Assembly (NCBI RefSeq): GCF_009831625.1
Contig: NZ_WUUS01000004.1
Span: forward strand, 15,743-79,742
DNA: 64,000 nt
Source: Halobaculum saliterrae
GTDB taxonomy: Archaea > Halobacteriota > Halobacteria > Halobacteriales > Haloferacaceae
Reading direction: 5' to 3'
Each line of letters begins with the position of its first letter. Position 1 is the stretch's first letter. The translations under genes and the position numbers were made by a program. This document shows positions 1-6,883 of the stretch, piece by piece. Under the pieces are notes generated by a model. That model saw only the letters and a list, made by a program, of their open reading frames with translations. It searched no databases and had not been told where the DNA came from.

Positions 1-104
1 TCGCTCCTTCGGCAACGCGCGGTTCGTGGGCGGGGCGGCACGAGGACCGCCCCGCCGTGGTCCGTTGCCTCAGTCGCTCGCTCCGCTCGCTCCTTCGGCA
101 ACGC
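1..104. repeat. 18-bp direct repeat around a GC hairpin
   Basis: The 18 bases at 1-18 (tcgctccttcggcaacgc) recur exactly at 87-104. Between them, 30-38 (gcggggcgg) and 47-55 (ccgccccgc) form a perfect 9-bp inverted repeat with an 8-nt loop. The second repeat copy lies inside the last codons of the S9 peptidase gene, so the hairpin is just downstream of that gene's stop. No T-run follows the hairpin on the minus strand, so a canonical terminator is not supported. The repeat is made of the gcgagc/ggagcga-type sequence also seen beside the tRNA genes. Confidence 0.6.
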
Positions 105-2217
105 CCGGATCGTGCGTCTCGAACCACTCCGTCAACTCCTCGATCCGATGCGTCGCCCGCTCGGGGGTCCCGATGTTGTGGTGCTCGTCCGGGTAGATCA
201 CGAGCTTCGCGTCGATCCCCTGCTTGCGGACGCTGACGTACAACTGCTCGGCCTGGGTCGGCGGACACCGCCAGTCCTCCTCGCCCGCGGTGATGAGCAG
301 CGGGGTGTCGATGTCACCGACGCGGGTGATCGAGGAGATATCGCGGTACAGCGCCTCGTTCTCCCACGGCATCCCGAACTCCCATTGGTGCCAGTTGTGG
401 TTGTCGTCGGTCCCGAAGTTGCTGTAGAAGTCGTAGACGCCGTGCTCGGGCGCCGCGGCCGCGAACATGTCCGTCCGCGTGACGACGTGCGCGGTCGTGA
501 TCCCGCCGTAGCTGAACCCGGTGCAGAACAGGCGGTCGGGATCGGCGACCCCCTCGTCGACGAGGTGCTCCATCGCCGAGATCACGTCGTCGGACTCCAG
601 CTCCCCGCGTGTCCCCTTCAGCGACTCCGAGAACGCGCGGCCGTAGGAGGTCGACCCGCGGTAGTTCGGCTTCGCGACGACGTACCCCCTGCTCGTCCAG
701 TAGGCCACGTCGAACCGGAACCCGGGCGCGTCGTAGCTCATCGGCCCGCCGTGGATCGAACAGATCGTCGGCGCCGGTTCGTCGGCGTCGACGTCGAAGT
801 CGCTCGGGTAGTAGACGACCGCCTCGATCTCCTCGCCGTCGCCGTTCTCGTAGGCGACGACCCCGCAGTCGGGCAGCCCCTCGGCGCGCTCGTCGAGCCA
901 CTCGTCGTTGAGCGTCGAGAGGCGCCGCGTCGGGCCGCCGGCGTCGTCCTCGCGAAGCTCGGCGCCGGGGACGGCGTACACGTCCGGCGGCTGGTCGGCG
1001 CCCGTGAGGCCGAGCGCGACCGTGTCGCCCGCGAGATCGAACGCCGCGATGGTTCGGTCGCGACCCTGTCGGGTGAACGCCCGCCGCGGCTCGCCGTCGA
1101 CCGGACACACCGCGAGGCGCGTCCATGCCTCGTCGGCGATCGGGACGACGACCGTCTCGCCGTCCAGCCAGCGCGGCGCCCCCGAGCGAGCGAGCGTGCG
1201 GTCCAGTTCGGCGGAGACCGACTCGAACGCCGCGCCGGCCTCGTCGGGCGCGACGTACGCCTCGTTGGGTTCGTACCAGTTGTCGTAGTTGCTGCCGTCG
1301 AACGCGAGGCGGTCGCCGTCGGGCGACCACGTCGGCGACCCGCACCGGAGGCTCCCGTCGGTGACGACCCGACGGTCCGAACCGTCGGGCGCGATCGTGC
1401 ACACGTCGTAGGCGCCGCTGTCGTCGGGGTCGTCGTCGACGCAGGTCGTGAACGCGATCCGGCCGGTCGGCCCCCACGCGGGCTGGAGCCCCGCGAGCGG
1501 CTCGGACGAGCCCGCGCCGTAGGCGTCGTCGAGCCGGTCGAACGACTCGGCGTCGGCGTCCTCCGCGTCCAGCCCGCCGACGAACAGGTACGTCGTCACG
1601 TCGTCGAGCCAGCCGGCGCCGTCGCGCTTGTGCTGGAGTCGCGTCACCTCGATGGGGCCCCCGTCCTCGCGCTGTTCGAGGTACCCCTCCTCCTCCTCGG
1701 TCGGGTCGCGGGCGGCGACGACGAGGCGGTCTCCGTCGGGCGCGAGGTCGAACTCCTTGATCCCGTGCTCGAAGGCGGTGAGCTGACGCGCGTCGCCGCC
1801 GCGGGCGAGGTCGAACGCCCACACCTGCGGCTTCCCGTCGCTGTTCTCGCCGTTGCTGCCGTTCCCACCGTTCCCGTCTCGCTCGGCGTCCTCGTCCGCG
1901 TCCGTCTCGTCCGGTTCCCCGTCGGCCTCGTCGGCGCGCCCGCGCCTGCGATCGAGGTCGGTGTCGCGAGCGGCCAGAAACGCGAGCGTGACGCCGTCGG
2001 GGCCCCACGTCGGCGACGACGCCGTGGACGCGCGGGTGAGGCGGTGCGGATCGCGGCTCCCGTCCGTCGGCGCCACGTACAGTCCCGTCCGGTGTTCGTC
2101 GGCCGCGGGATCGGACTCCTCCGCGGTGAACGCGACGCGCTCGCCGTCGGGCGACACCGACACCTCCGCGAGCAGTCGCAGGTCGTAGTAGGACTCGATA
2201 TCGACTCCGTGCTGCAT
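70..2217 (-). CDS. S9 family prolyl oligopeptidase / acylaminoacyl peptidase
   Basis: A cytoplasmic serine peptidase of about 715 aa, expected to cleave short peptides or N-acylated residues. The N-terminal two thirds carry TolB/WD-like beta-propeller repeats (SVSPDGERVAF, TWSPDGDRLAF). The C-terminal third is an alpha/beta hydrolase with HGGP (oxyanion region), nucleophile in GFSYGG (about Ser569), Asp in EEDWR (about 648) and His in DEHHN (about 679), so the triad looks intact. I chose the ATG at 2217 (MQHGVDIESYYDL) because it matches the usual start of haloarchaeal relatives; an in-frame GTG lies 24 nt upstream. An acidic low-complexity insert (about residues 110-140) is typical of halophiles. 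The last dozen residues (GVAEGASGASD) are encoded by the repeat DNA described at 1-104 and are probably not structural. No signal peptide is visible. Confidence 0.92.
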   Translation of the reverse strand: MQHGVDIESYYDLRLLAEVSVSPDGERVAFTAEESDPAADEHRTGLYVAPTDGSRDPHRLTRASTASSPTWGPDGVTLAFLAARDTDLDRRRGRADEADGEPDETDADEDAERDGNGGNGSNGENSDGKPQVWAFDLARGGDARQLTAFEHGIKEFDLAPDGDRLVVAARDPTEEEEGYLEQREDGGPIEVTRLQHKRDGAGWLDDVTTYLFVGGLDAEDADAESFDRLDDAYGAGSSEPLAGLQPAWGPTGRIAFTTCVDDDPDDSGAYDVCTIAPDGSDRRVVTDGSLRCGSPTWSPDGDRLAFDGSNYDNWYEPNEAYVAPDEAGAAFESVSAELDRTLARSGAPRWLDGETVVVPIADEAWTRLAVCPVDGEPRRAFTRQGRDRTIAAFDLAGDTVALGLTGADQPPDVYAVPGAELREDDAGGPTRRLSTLNDEWLDERAEGLPDCGVVAYENGDGEEIEAVVYYPSDFDVDADEPAPTICSIHGGPMSYDAPGFRFDVAYWTSRGYVVAKPNYRGSTSYGRAFSESLKGTRGELESDDVISAMEHLVDEGVADPDRLFCTGFSYGGITTAHVVTRTDMFAAAAPEHGVYDFYSNFGTDDNHNWHQWEFGMPWENEALYRDISSITRVGDIDTPLLITAGEEDWRCPPTQAEQLYVSVRKQGIDAKLVIYPDEHHNIGTPERATHRIEELTEWFETHDPGVAEGASGASD

Positions 2218-2319
2218 ACCCGCCGGTGTGGTGACGGGCACTTGACCGTTCGGGAACCAGCGGGCTCGGGGGCGGTCCTTCGGTTCGACGACCGTGCCGG
2301 GAAGCGCGGCCGCCGTCGT

Positions 2320-2334
2320 GGCAAGCTACTTGCC
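2320..2334. promoter_or_regulatory. inverted repeat upstream of the glutaredoxin-like gene
   Basis: GGCAAG-cta-CTTGCC is a perfect 6-bp inverted repeat with a 3-nt spacer. It sits 23-37 nt before the ATG at 2357, which is where the TATA/BRE region of a leaderless haloarchaeal gene would be, in the intergenic space shared with the divergent S9 peptidase gene. It could be an operator or simply part of the core promoter; no bound protein is known. Confidence 0.35.
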
Positions 2335-2356
2335 GCAGGCGACCCTCGGTTCGAGC

Positions 2357-2596
2357 ATGTCCGTAACGCTGTACGCGCTGGACGGCTGTCCCTGGTGTGA
2401 GAAGGTTCACGACGCGCTCGAGGAGGCGGGCGTCGAGTACGAGACCGTCTGGACGGAGGCCCTCCACTCGAAGCGCGACGAGGTCGCCCGCGTCAGCGGG
2501 CAGCGGGGCGTTCCCGTGCTCGTCGACGAGGAGCACGGCGTGACGATGAACGAGTCGGCGAACATCCTCGAGTACGTCGAGCGAACGCTCGCCTGA
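2357..2596 (+). CDS. Glutaredoxin-like thioredoxin-fold protein (GST N-terminal-like)
   Basis: A small protein of about 79 aa with a thioredoxin-fold core and an intact redox motif CPWC near residue 11, in the context LYALDGCPWCEKV. The later GVPVLVDEEHG segment supplies the cis-Pro, and MNESANILEYVE resembles the glutathione/thiol-binding edge of glutaredoxins and GST N-terminal domains. Its likely role is thiol-disulphide exchange in the cytoplasm; haloarchaea use gamma-glutamylcysteine rather than glutathione, so the partner thiol is uncertain. I start at ATG 2357, where the conserved fold begins. The next gene (cobalamin adenosyltransferase) begins 11 nt after the stop, so co-transcription is likely. 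Confidence 0.85.
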   Translation: MSVTLYALDGCPWCEKVHDALEEAGVEYETVWTEALHSKRDEVARVSGQRGVPVLVDEEHGVTMNESANILEYVERTLA

Positions 2597-2607
2597 GCCT
2601 CGATCCG

Positions 2608-3144
2608 ATGCCAATCTACACCGGCCGCGGCGACGAGGGGAAGACCGACCTCCGCGACATGTCGCGGGTCTCGAAGACCTCCCGTCGCATCGAGGCGTAC
2701 GGCACCGTCGACGAGGCGAACGCGCTGATCGGCACGATCCGGCCGACGGGGTACGACGACGTGGACGAGATGCTCCGCGCCGTGCAGGACCACCTCCACG
2801 TCCTGCAGGCGGACTTCGCCAACCCCGACCCCGAGGAGGGCGATCCCGTCGTCCGCGAGGACCACACCGAGCAGCTGGAGGACTGGATCGACGAACTGGA
2901 CGAGGAGCTGGAGCCGCTCACGAGCTTCGTGCTCCCCTCGGGAAGCGAGGCGGGCGCGAAGCTCCATCACGCGCGGACGGTCGTCCGCCGCGCCGAGCGT
3001 CGCGCGGTCGAGCTCGCGGACGACGAGCCCGTCAACGCCGAGGCGGTGGCGTATCTCAACCGCCTGTCGGACGCCCTGTTCACCTTCGCGCGCGCCGTCA
3101 ACGCTCGCGACGGCGTCCCCGAGGACGCCCCGGACTACGAGTAG
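2608..3144 (+). CDS. pduO: Cob(I)alamin adenosyltransferase, PduO type
   Basis: Transfers the adenosyl group of ATP to cob(I)alamin to make adenosylcobalamin. At 178 aa it has the usual length of single-domain PduO-type enzymes. The ATP-binding N-terminus is IYTGRGDEGKTDL, followed by RIEAYGTVDEANA and the C-terminal RTVVRRAERRAVEL helix that contributes conserved Arg residues. ATG 2608 lies directly before the conserved motif. It follows the glutaredoxin-like gene by 11 nt in the same direction, so the two probably share a transcript. No other cobamide genes are in the window. EutT and CobA-type transferases are unrelated in sequence, so the PduO assignment is firm. Confidence 0.93.
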   Translation: MPIYTGRGDEGKTDLRDMSRVSKTSRRIEAYGTVDEANALIGTIRPTGYDDVDEMLRAVQDHLHVLQADFANPDPEEGDPVVREDHTEQLEDWIDELDEELEPLTSFVLPSGSEAGAKLHHARTVVRRAERRAVELADDEPVNAEAVAYLNRLSDALFTFARAVNARDGVPEDAPDYE

Positions 3145-3165
3145 CCGGCATCCGGGCGAGGCGAC

Positions 3166-4230
3166 TCAGTCCTCCCCCGGCACGTCGTCCGGCCGTCCAC
3201 GCTTCCCGGTGACCGCCGTGATCCTGTCCTCGTCGAACACGACGTGGATGAAGTTCTGCTCGCCGTACTCGGTCGAGACCGGATCGAAGGTCGGGCTGCC
3301 GTCGTCGTCGAGCTTCACGGGCGGCAAGAACAGGTCGGTCTGGTGGTCGCGTCCCAGGTACGCGTCGGCTTCCGACAGTGGGAGGTCGGGCGTGATCGCG
3401 AGTTCGTAGTCCTCGTTGCGCACGATCTGACTGGTCTTGATTCGGACCAGCCGGTCCTCGTCCTCTACGTCGCCGTCGATCAGTAGGTCACAGACTCCCC
3501 ACACCGCGCCGAGGGCGAGCTGGCGCGGTTCGAGGGGCGTCCCCGTTCCGGTTATCCCGTTGATGTAGTTGCCGAGCAGGACGCCGCCTCCGGTCTCGTA
3601 GTTGGGGTACGGTGGCTCATAGACCGAGTCGAAGTCGATCTCGTACTCGGTGTCGTTCGGGTCCTCGAACTCGACGGCGATATCGGACTCGTCGTCCGAA
3701 TCGCCCGGATCCTGCTCCAGATCGTACGGCTGGCGGTCCTGATACACGACCCGTAGTCGGCCGTCGACCTCCTCGGCGTCGTCGCTGAACGGCGTCTCGA
3801 AGTCCGTCTCGACGAACTCGCCTCCGTCTTCGTCACGGCTCTCCAGGGGGACACCCGCGACGGGGAGCTCCTCCTGGTTGTCCTCGAGCAGGTCCGCGAT
3901 ATCTCCGTCGGCGATATCGATCCAGTGATCGGGCACCATGTAGGGGTCGTCCGGCGTCCCGAACGTGTACTCGCTGAGCCGACGCTTCCCCGGTCGGATC
4001 CAGTGGACGCTCCGGTTCGGCGTCTGCTGGACCCGCAGGGTGAGATCCGGGAAGTAGAACGAGTCTCTCCGTCCACTACCCTCGCCGCTCTCGTGGGGCG
4101 TCGCGGCGGCCGTTTCGGAGAGTCCGGCCACGCCGCCTCCCGCGGCCAGTGCGCCGGCGCTCTTCCGCATGAACGACCGTCGAGTGTCCTCATCAACGAA
4201 TGACAATATCTTGTCCAACCCGGTTGTCAT
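3166..4230 (-). CDS. Tat-exported protein of unknown function
   Basis: About 354 aa from ATG 4230. A twin-arginine signal starts near residue 17 (DTRRSFMRKSAGALAAGG) and is followed by a short hydrophobic stretch and an AAATP cleavage-like region, so the protein is probably folded in the cytoplasm and exported. There is no lipobox Cys. The mature part is very acidic and rich in beta-type segments (HWIRPGKRRLSEYTFG, LPLSEADAYLGRDHQTDLF), without a motif I recognise. A TATA-like element (gaatatacgg on the minus strand, about 4286-4295) is 55-65 nt upstream, which implies a short 5' UTR. An upstream extension to 4536 is open but would bury the Tat signal, so I reject that start. It is convergent with the cobalamin adenosyltransferase gene. 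Confidence 0.75.
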   Translation of the reverse strand: MTTGLDKILSFVDEDTRRSFMRKSAGALAAGGGVAGLSETAAATPHESGEGSGRRDSFYFPDLTLRVQQTPNRSVHWIRPGKRRLSEYTFGTPDDPYMVPDHWIDIADGDIADLLEDNQEELPVAGVPLESRDEDGGEFVETDFETPFSDDAEEVDGRLRVVYQDRQPYDLEQDPGDSDDESDIAVEFEDPNDTEYEIDFDSVYEPPYPNYETGGGVLLGNYINGITGTGTPLEPRQLALGAVWGVCDLLIDGDVEDEDRLVRIKTSQIVRNEDYELAITPDLPLSEADAYLGRDHQTDLFLPPVKLDDDGSPTFDPVSTEYGEQNFIHVVFDEDRITAVTGKRGRPDDVPGED

Positions 4231-4645
4231 ACCTGGTAACACGCGCCGGTGGCGGTAGAGTTGATCCTTGAATACGAAAGCCGTATATTCGGATCGGCCG
4301 GCGACATCGCCCGCTTGGTCGTCTATACCGGGTATGTGCCCGCGGGCGACGAACGGTTCGTCCCCCGGAACAACTGGGCCGGCGACGAACGAACGACGGA
4401 TCCTCCCGATCACTTCGAAGGTTCGCCGGTCTCGTCCGCCTGCGCCGCTCCGTCCGTTCTCCTTGTCGGTGAGAACGCCCGTGACACGACGATCTCCGAC
4501 AACGGACCGGAGTTGAGCAGTCGCCTGGGGTCCCACTCACGTGGGCTACACCGAGCGCGAGGACCTCGGTTCCCCGGGATCCCTCGTTCCCTTCGACGTC
4601 GATCTCCCCACAAACGGTTTATTCGTCCTTCGACAAGGGACAGGT
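4231..4645. other. 415-bp intergenic region between divergent genes
   Basis: This region separates the Tat-exported gene (minus) from the small coiled-coil gene (plus). I see a minus-strand TATA-like element near 4286-4295 and a plus-strand TTTATT at 4618-4623. Long reading frames cross it on both strands but have the arginine-rich composition of out-of-frame high-GC DNA and no recognisable protein, so I annotate no gene here. Confidence 0.5.
4618..4623 (+). promoter_or_regulatory. TATA-like element of the coiled-coil gene
   Basis: TTTATT stands 23-28 nt before ATG 4646. That spacing places transcription initiation at or next to the A of the start codon, the usual leaderless arrangement in haloarchaea, and it helps fix the start of the gene. 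Confidence 0.55.
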
Positions 4646-4912
4646 ATGTCCAAGCACTTCGAGGACGCGCGATACTACCTCGGTCGCGCGGCGGACCACG
4701 CGAAGGCCGGGGTCAAGGAGGAGCTCGAGCCGGTCGAGGAGCGGGTTCGCGAGATCGTCGGACTCGAGACGGAGCCGGAGCCCTCGCGGCTCGACCGCCT
4801 CGAGGCCGACCTGACGGAGCTGTCGAAGCGCGCGGAGGGGGAAGCGAAGGAGGCCGTCCAGCAGGCCCGCGAGAAGGTCGACGAGTATCGGGCGGGGCGG
4901 AGCGAGGAGTAG
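4646..4912 (+). CDS. Small acidic coiled-coil protein (haloarchaeal hypothetical)
   Basis: An 88-aa protein, almost entirely helical, with heptad-like spacing (LEPVEERVREIVGLE, RLDRLEADLTELSKRAE, VQQAREKVDEYRAG). No signal peptide, membrane segment or catalytic motif is visible. I place the start at ATG 4646 because a TATA-like box is correctly spaced for a leaderless transcript. I recall similar small proteins as a DUF family restricted to haloarchaea, but not the function. A structural or partner-binding role is the most that can be said. Confidence 0.7.
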   Translation: MSKHFEDARYYLGRAADHAKAGVKEELEPVEERVREIVGLETEPEPSRLDRLEADLTELSKRAEGEAKEAVQQAREKVDEYRAGRSEE

Positions 4913-5009
4913 CGTCGGTCGTCGACGGTCGGACGCGGACGGAGGGCGGCCGGACCGGGCGTGGGCCGGTCGTCGACTCACGGCGACCGCCTCGTGAGAA
5001 TCGTCCGGA

Positions 5010-5261
5010 TCAGAACGTGGGCTCGTCGCCCATGTCGTCGTCGAGCGCGGCGGGATCCTGTTGCTCGTCGATAGCGTCGGTGAAGAGGTCGCCGTCGGCC
5101 TCCCCCTCGGTCGTCGTGTCGCTCTCCACGTCGTACGCCTGCAGGCCGCGCGTGAGGAAGTCCTCGACGGCCTCGTTGCGGTTGAGGAACTCCCCCTGCT
5201 CGGCGAGGCGAGAGATCTCGCTGTCGATTCGGTCGGGCAGGTCGACTTCGATCTTCGTCAC
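5010..5261 (-). CDS. Ribbon-helix-helix (CopG-like) DNA-binding protein
   Basis: About 83 aa from GTG 5261. The N-terminal half is a ribbon-helix-helix: strand VTKIEVDLP, helix RIDSEISRLAEQGEF and helix NRNEAVEDFLTRGLQAY, as in CopG/Arc-type repressors that bind DNA as dimers with the paired N-terminal strands in the major groove. The C-terminal half is an acidic tail. An upstream extension to 5321 is possible, but the strand that should begin the fold starts at the GTG. A ggattaatcc element is centred about 30 nt upstream of the GTG, fitting a leaderless start. The target is unknown; there is no toxin partner next to it, so it is more likely a transcription factor than an antitoxin. Confidence 0.75.
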   Translation of the reverse strand: MTKIEVDLPDRIDSEISRLAEQGEFLNRNEAVEDFLTRGLQAYDVESDTTTEGEADGDLFTDAIDEQQDPAALDDDMGDEPTF

Positions 5262-5364
5262 GCTCGCTCGTCGGTCGTCGGACGGGATTAATCCTCGGGT
5301 CGACCTCGGAGGGACCGTCACGGACGGTAAGCCTTAAGCGTGCGACCGGGGTACGGTCTGGTGC

Positions 5365-5439
5365 GGGTTGGTGGTCTAGTCCGGTTATGACGGCTCCTTC
5401 ACACGGAGCAGGCCGGCGGTTCGAATCCGCCCCAACCCA
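5365..5439 (+). tRNA. tRNA-Val (anticodon CAC)
   Basis: A complete cloverleaf. Acceptor GGGTTGG (5365-5371) pairs with CCAACCC (5432-5438), and A73 is the discriminator. Anticodon stem GCTCC/GGAGC encloses loop TTCACAC, giving anticodon CAC (valine, GUG codons). T-arm is GGCGG-TTCGAAT-CCGCC. No intron and no encoded CCA. A ccttaagcg element at about 5331-5339 is suitably placed as a TATA box. A degenerate copy of its 3' end lies about 115 bp downstream. Confidence 0.96.
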
Positions 5440-5505
5440 TTCCGTCGACACACCGACCACGAGCGACAGCGAGGAGTTCGGCTCGGCGGAACCGTCCTCG
5501 GGCGC

Positions 5506-5574
5506 GATTCGAAGCAGGGAACGAAGCGAGTGTCAGCGAGCGAAGCGACCGAGGTTCGAGTCCCCTTCAACCCA
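5506..5574 (+). repeat. tRNA-Val 3'-end pseudo-copy with inverted T-loop arm
   Basis: The stretch 5553-5574 (ggttcgagtccccttcaaccca) resembles the T-loop-to-A73 end of tRNA-Val; over the last 20 nt 16 positions match. It is preceded at 5506-5513 by GATTCGAA, the reverse complement of the T-loop of the true tRNA, and by a 41-nt spacer containing gaacgaagcgag and agcgagcgaagcgaccg. The same arrangement occurs beside tRNA-Met and tRNA-Arg. There is no intact cloverleaf, so this is not a second tRNA gene. Confidence 0.65.
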
Positions 5575-5656
5575 CGCCTCCGCGACCCAGCGCCGGCGAG
5601 CGGCGTGTGGAGCGAACGCAACGGGCGTCTCGATGTGAACGGGCCGGTTCCCGGGG

Positions 5657-6019
5657 TCAGGACGCGAGCGCGCTCTCGACTTCCGACCGCAGGGTGTCCT
5701 CCTCGACCGGCTTGGTGACGTAGCCGTCGGCGCCGGCCTTCACCGCCTTCCGCATCTGGTCGCGCTGTTCGACGCTGGTGCACATCACGACCCGCGTCCC
5801 GGGGTCGCGCTCCTTGATGTCGTTGGTCGCCTCGATACCGTTCACCTCCGGCATCATGATGTCCATCGTGACCAGGTCCGGCCGCGTCTCCTCGAACAGG
5901 TCGACCGCCTCCGAGCCGTTCTCGGCCTCGCCGACGACCTCGAAGTCGTCCTCGAGGATCCCGCGAATGAGCGTGCGCTGGAACCCTGAGTCGTCCACGA
6001 TGAGGATCCGTCTCGTCAT
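5657..6019 (-). CDS. CheY-like response regulator receiver protein
   Basis: A single receiver domain of 120 aa with no output domain. The acidic pocket is in ILIVDDSGF, the phosphoacceptor Asp is in LVTMDIMMPEVNG, the switch Thr/Ser is in VVMCTS and the conserved Lys is in GYVTKP, so all catalytic residues are present. It should be phosphorylated by a histidine kinase and act through protein contacts, as CheY does on the archaellum motor adaptor CheF. The start ATG 6019 directly precedes the first strand. No che genes are adjacent, so it may be a stray CheY or the receiver for another kinase. Confidence 0.88.
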   Translation of the reverse strand: MTRRILIVDDSGFQRTLIRGILEDDFEVVGEAENGSEAVDLFEETRPDLVTMDIMMPEVNGIEATNDIKERDPGTRVVMCTSVEQRDQMRKAVKAGADGYVTKPVEEDTLRSEVESALAS

Positions 6020-6260
6020 GGCTGAGACTCCGTCGTCCCGCAAATAAGCGTTCACCCGCCGGATCCGGACGTGATAATCACGGCACGAGGAGCCCCGCCG
6101 CCTCGCGGACTGCTCGGCGACCGCTCGCAGCCGTCGCGACCGAGCCACCTCCGTCGAGCGTGTCCGCTTCGACCGCCTCAGCGAGTCCGTCGATCGACTC
6201 GCCGACGAGTTCGCCAGCTGATACGGAAGGCTTAGTAATTTCTGCCGTCTGTGTTAATAC

Positions 6261-6680
6261 ATGGGCGTCGTCAGCGTCTCCATGCCGGACAGCCTCGTCG
6301 AGCGGATCGACGAGTTCACCGAGGAACACGGCTACACCGGCCGCAGCGAGTTCCTCCGGGAGGCCGCCCGGGACCTCCTCGGGGAGTTCGAGGACCGCAA
6401 GCTGGAGGACCGCGAGCTGATGGGCATCGTCACCGTCGTGTTCGACTACGAGGGGACCACGGTCGAGGAGCGCATGATGCAACTGCGCCACGAGCACGAG
6501 GACATCGTCGCCTCGAACTTCCACAGCCACGTCGGCGACCACAACTGCATGGAGCTGTTCATCCTCGAGGGGAACCTGGAGCAGATCTCGACGTTCGTCG
6601 GGAAGATCCGCGCGACGACCGACACCAAGACGGTCGACTACTCGGTCACCCCGATCGGCGACGGCGAGGGCATCGTCTGA
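6261..6680 (+). CDS. nikR: Nickel-responsive regulator NikR
   Basis: A transcriptional regulator of 139 aa. The N-terminal ribbon-helix-helix ([17 protein letters not shown], then [16 protein letters not shown]) binds DNA. The C-terminal ACT-like domain holds the high-affinity nickel site: the [11 protein letters not shown] segment supplies the His-x-His and Cys ligands, and another His comes from the MQLRHEHED helix of a neighbouring subunit. Length and order match NikR from other archaea. Translation begins at ATG 6261; ttagtaatttc lies about 25 nt upstream, pointing to a leaderless transcript. No nickel transporter gene is adjacent, so the regulated target is elsewhere. Confidence 0.93.
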   Translation: MGVVSVSMPDSLVERIDEFTEEHGYTGRSEFLREAARDLLGEFEDRKLEDRELMGIVTVVFDYEGTTVEERMMQLRHEHEDIVASNFHSHVGDHNCMELFILEGNLEQISTFVGKIRATTDTKTVDYSVTPIGDGEGIV

Positions 6681-6848
6681 GCGCCGACCGCGCCGTCGAT
6701 ACCGGAGCGGAACTCTCGGCGGATCGACACCTCTGAACCCCCCGAAACGGCGTTCGGATCGAATCGATCGCCGCGCCGTCCTGCGATAATTTCGTGTGGA
6801 TTGCTGACAATCGTCATGGACTCAGTGCGTGGGATCCGAACCAAGCTT

Positions 6849-6878
6849 CAATACACGGGGGATCGTACCCCCGTATTG
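6849..6878. promoter_or_regulatory. Hairpin-forming inverted repeat before the CBS-HPF gene
   Basis: The left arm caatacacggggg (6849-6861) and right arm cccccgtattg (6868-6878) pair through 11 bp with a 2-nt bulge around a 6-nt loop. It ends 5 nt before ATG 6884, so it either overlaps the core promoter as an operator or forms a 5' UTR hairpin that occludes the start codon. Nothing similar precedes its neighbours. Confidence 0.5.
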
Positions 6879-6883
6879 GAGTT

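Noticed and set aside
30-55. GC hairpin as a transcription terminator of the S9 gene
   Set aside because: No T-tract follows on the minus strand; archaeal terminators are usually T-rich. Kept only as part of a repeat feature.
112-2400. Open frame of 762 codons opposite the S9 peptidase gene
   Set aside because: It mirrors the codon structure of the peptidase gene and contains no recognisable protein; the minus-strand frame has an intact catalytic triad.
4541-4645. N-terminal extension of the coiled-coil protein
   Set aside because: The frame is open, but a TATA-like element at 4618-4623 and the start of the helical pattern favour ATG 4646.
4249-5337. Open frame of 362 codons crossing the coiled-coil gene and the RHH gene
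   Set aside because: It spans two real genes and an intergenic region, is Arg/Ser-rich and has no match to any family I know.
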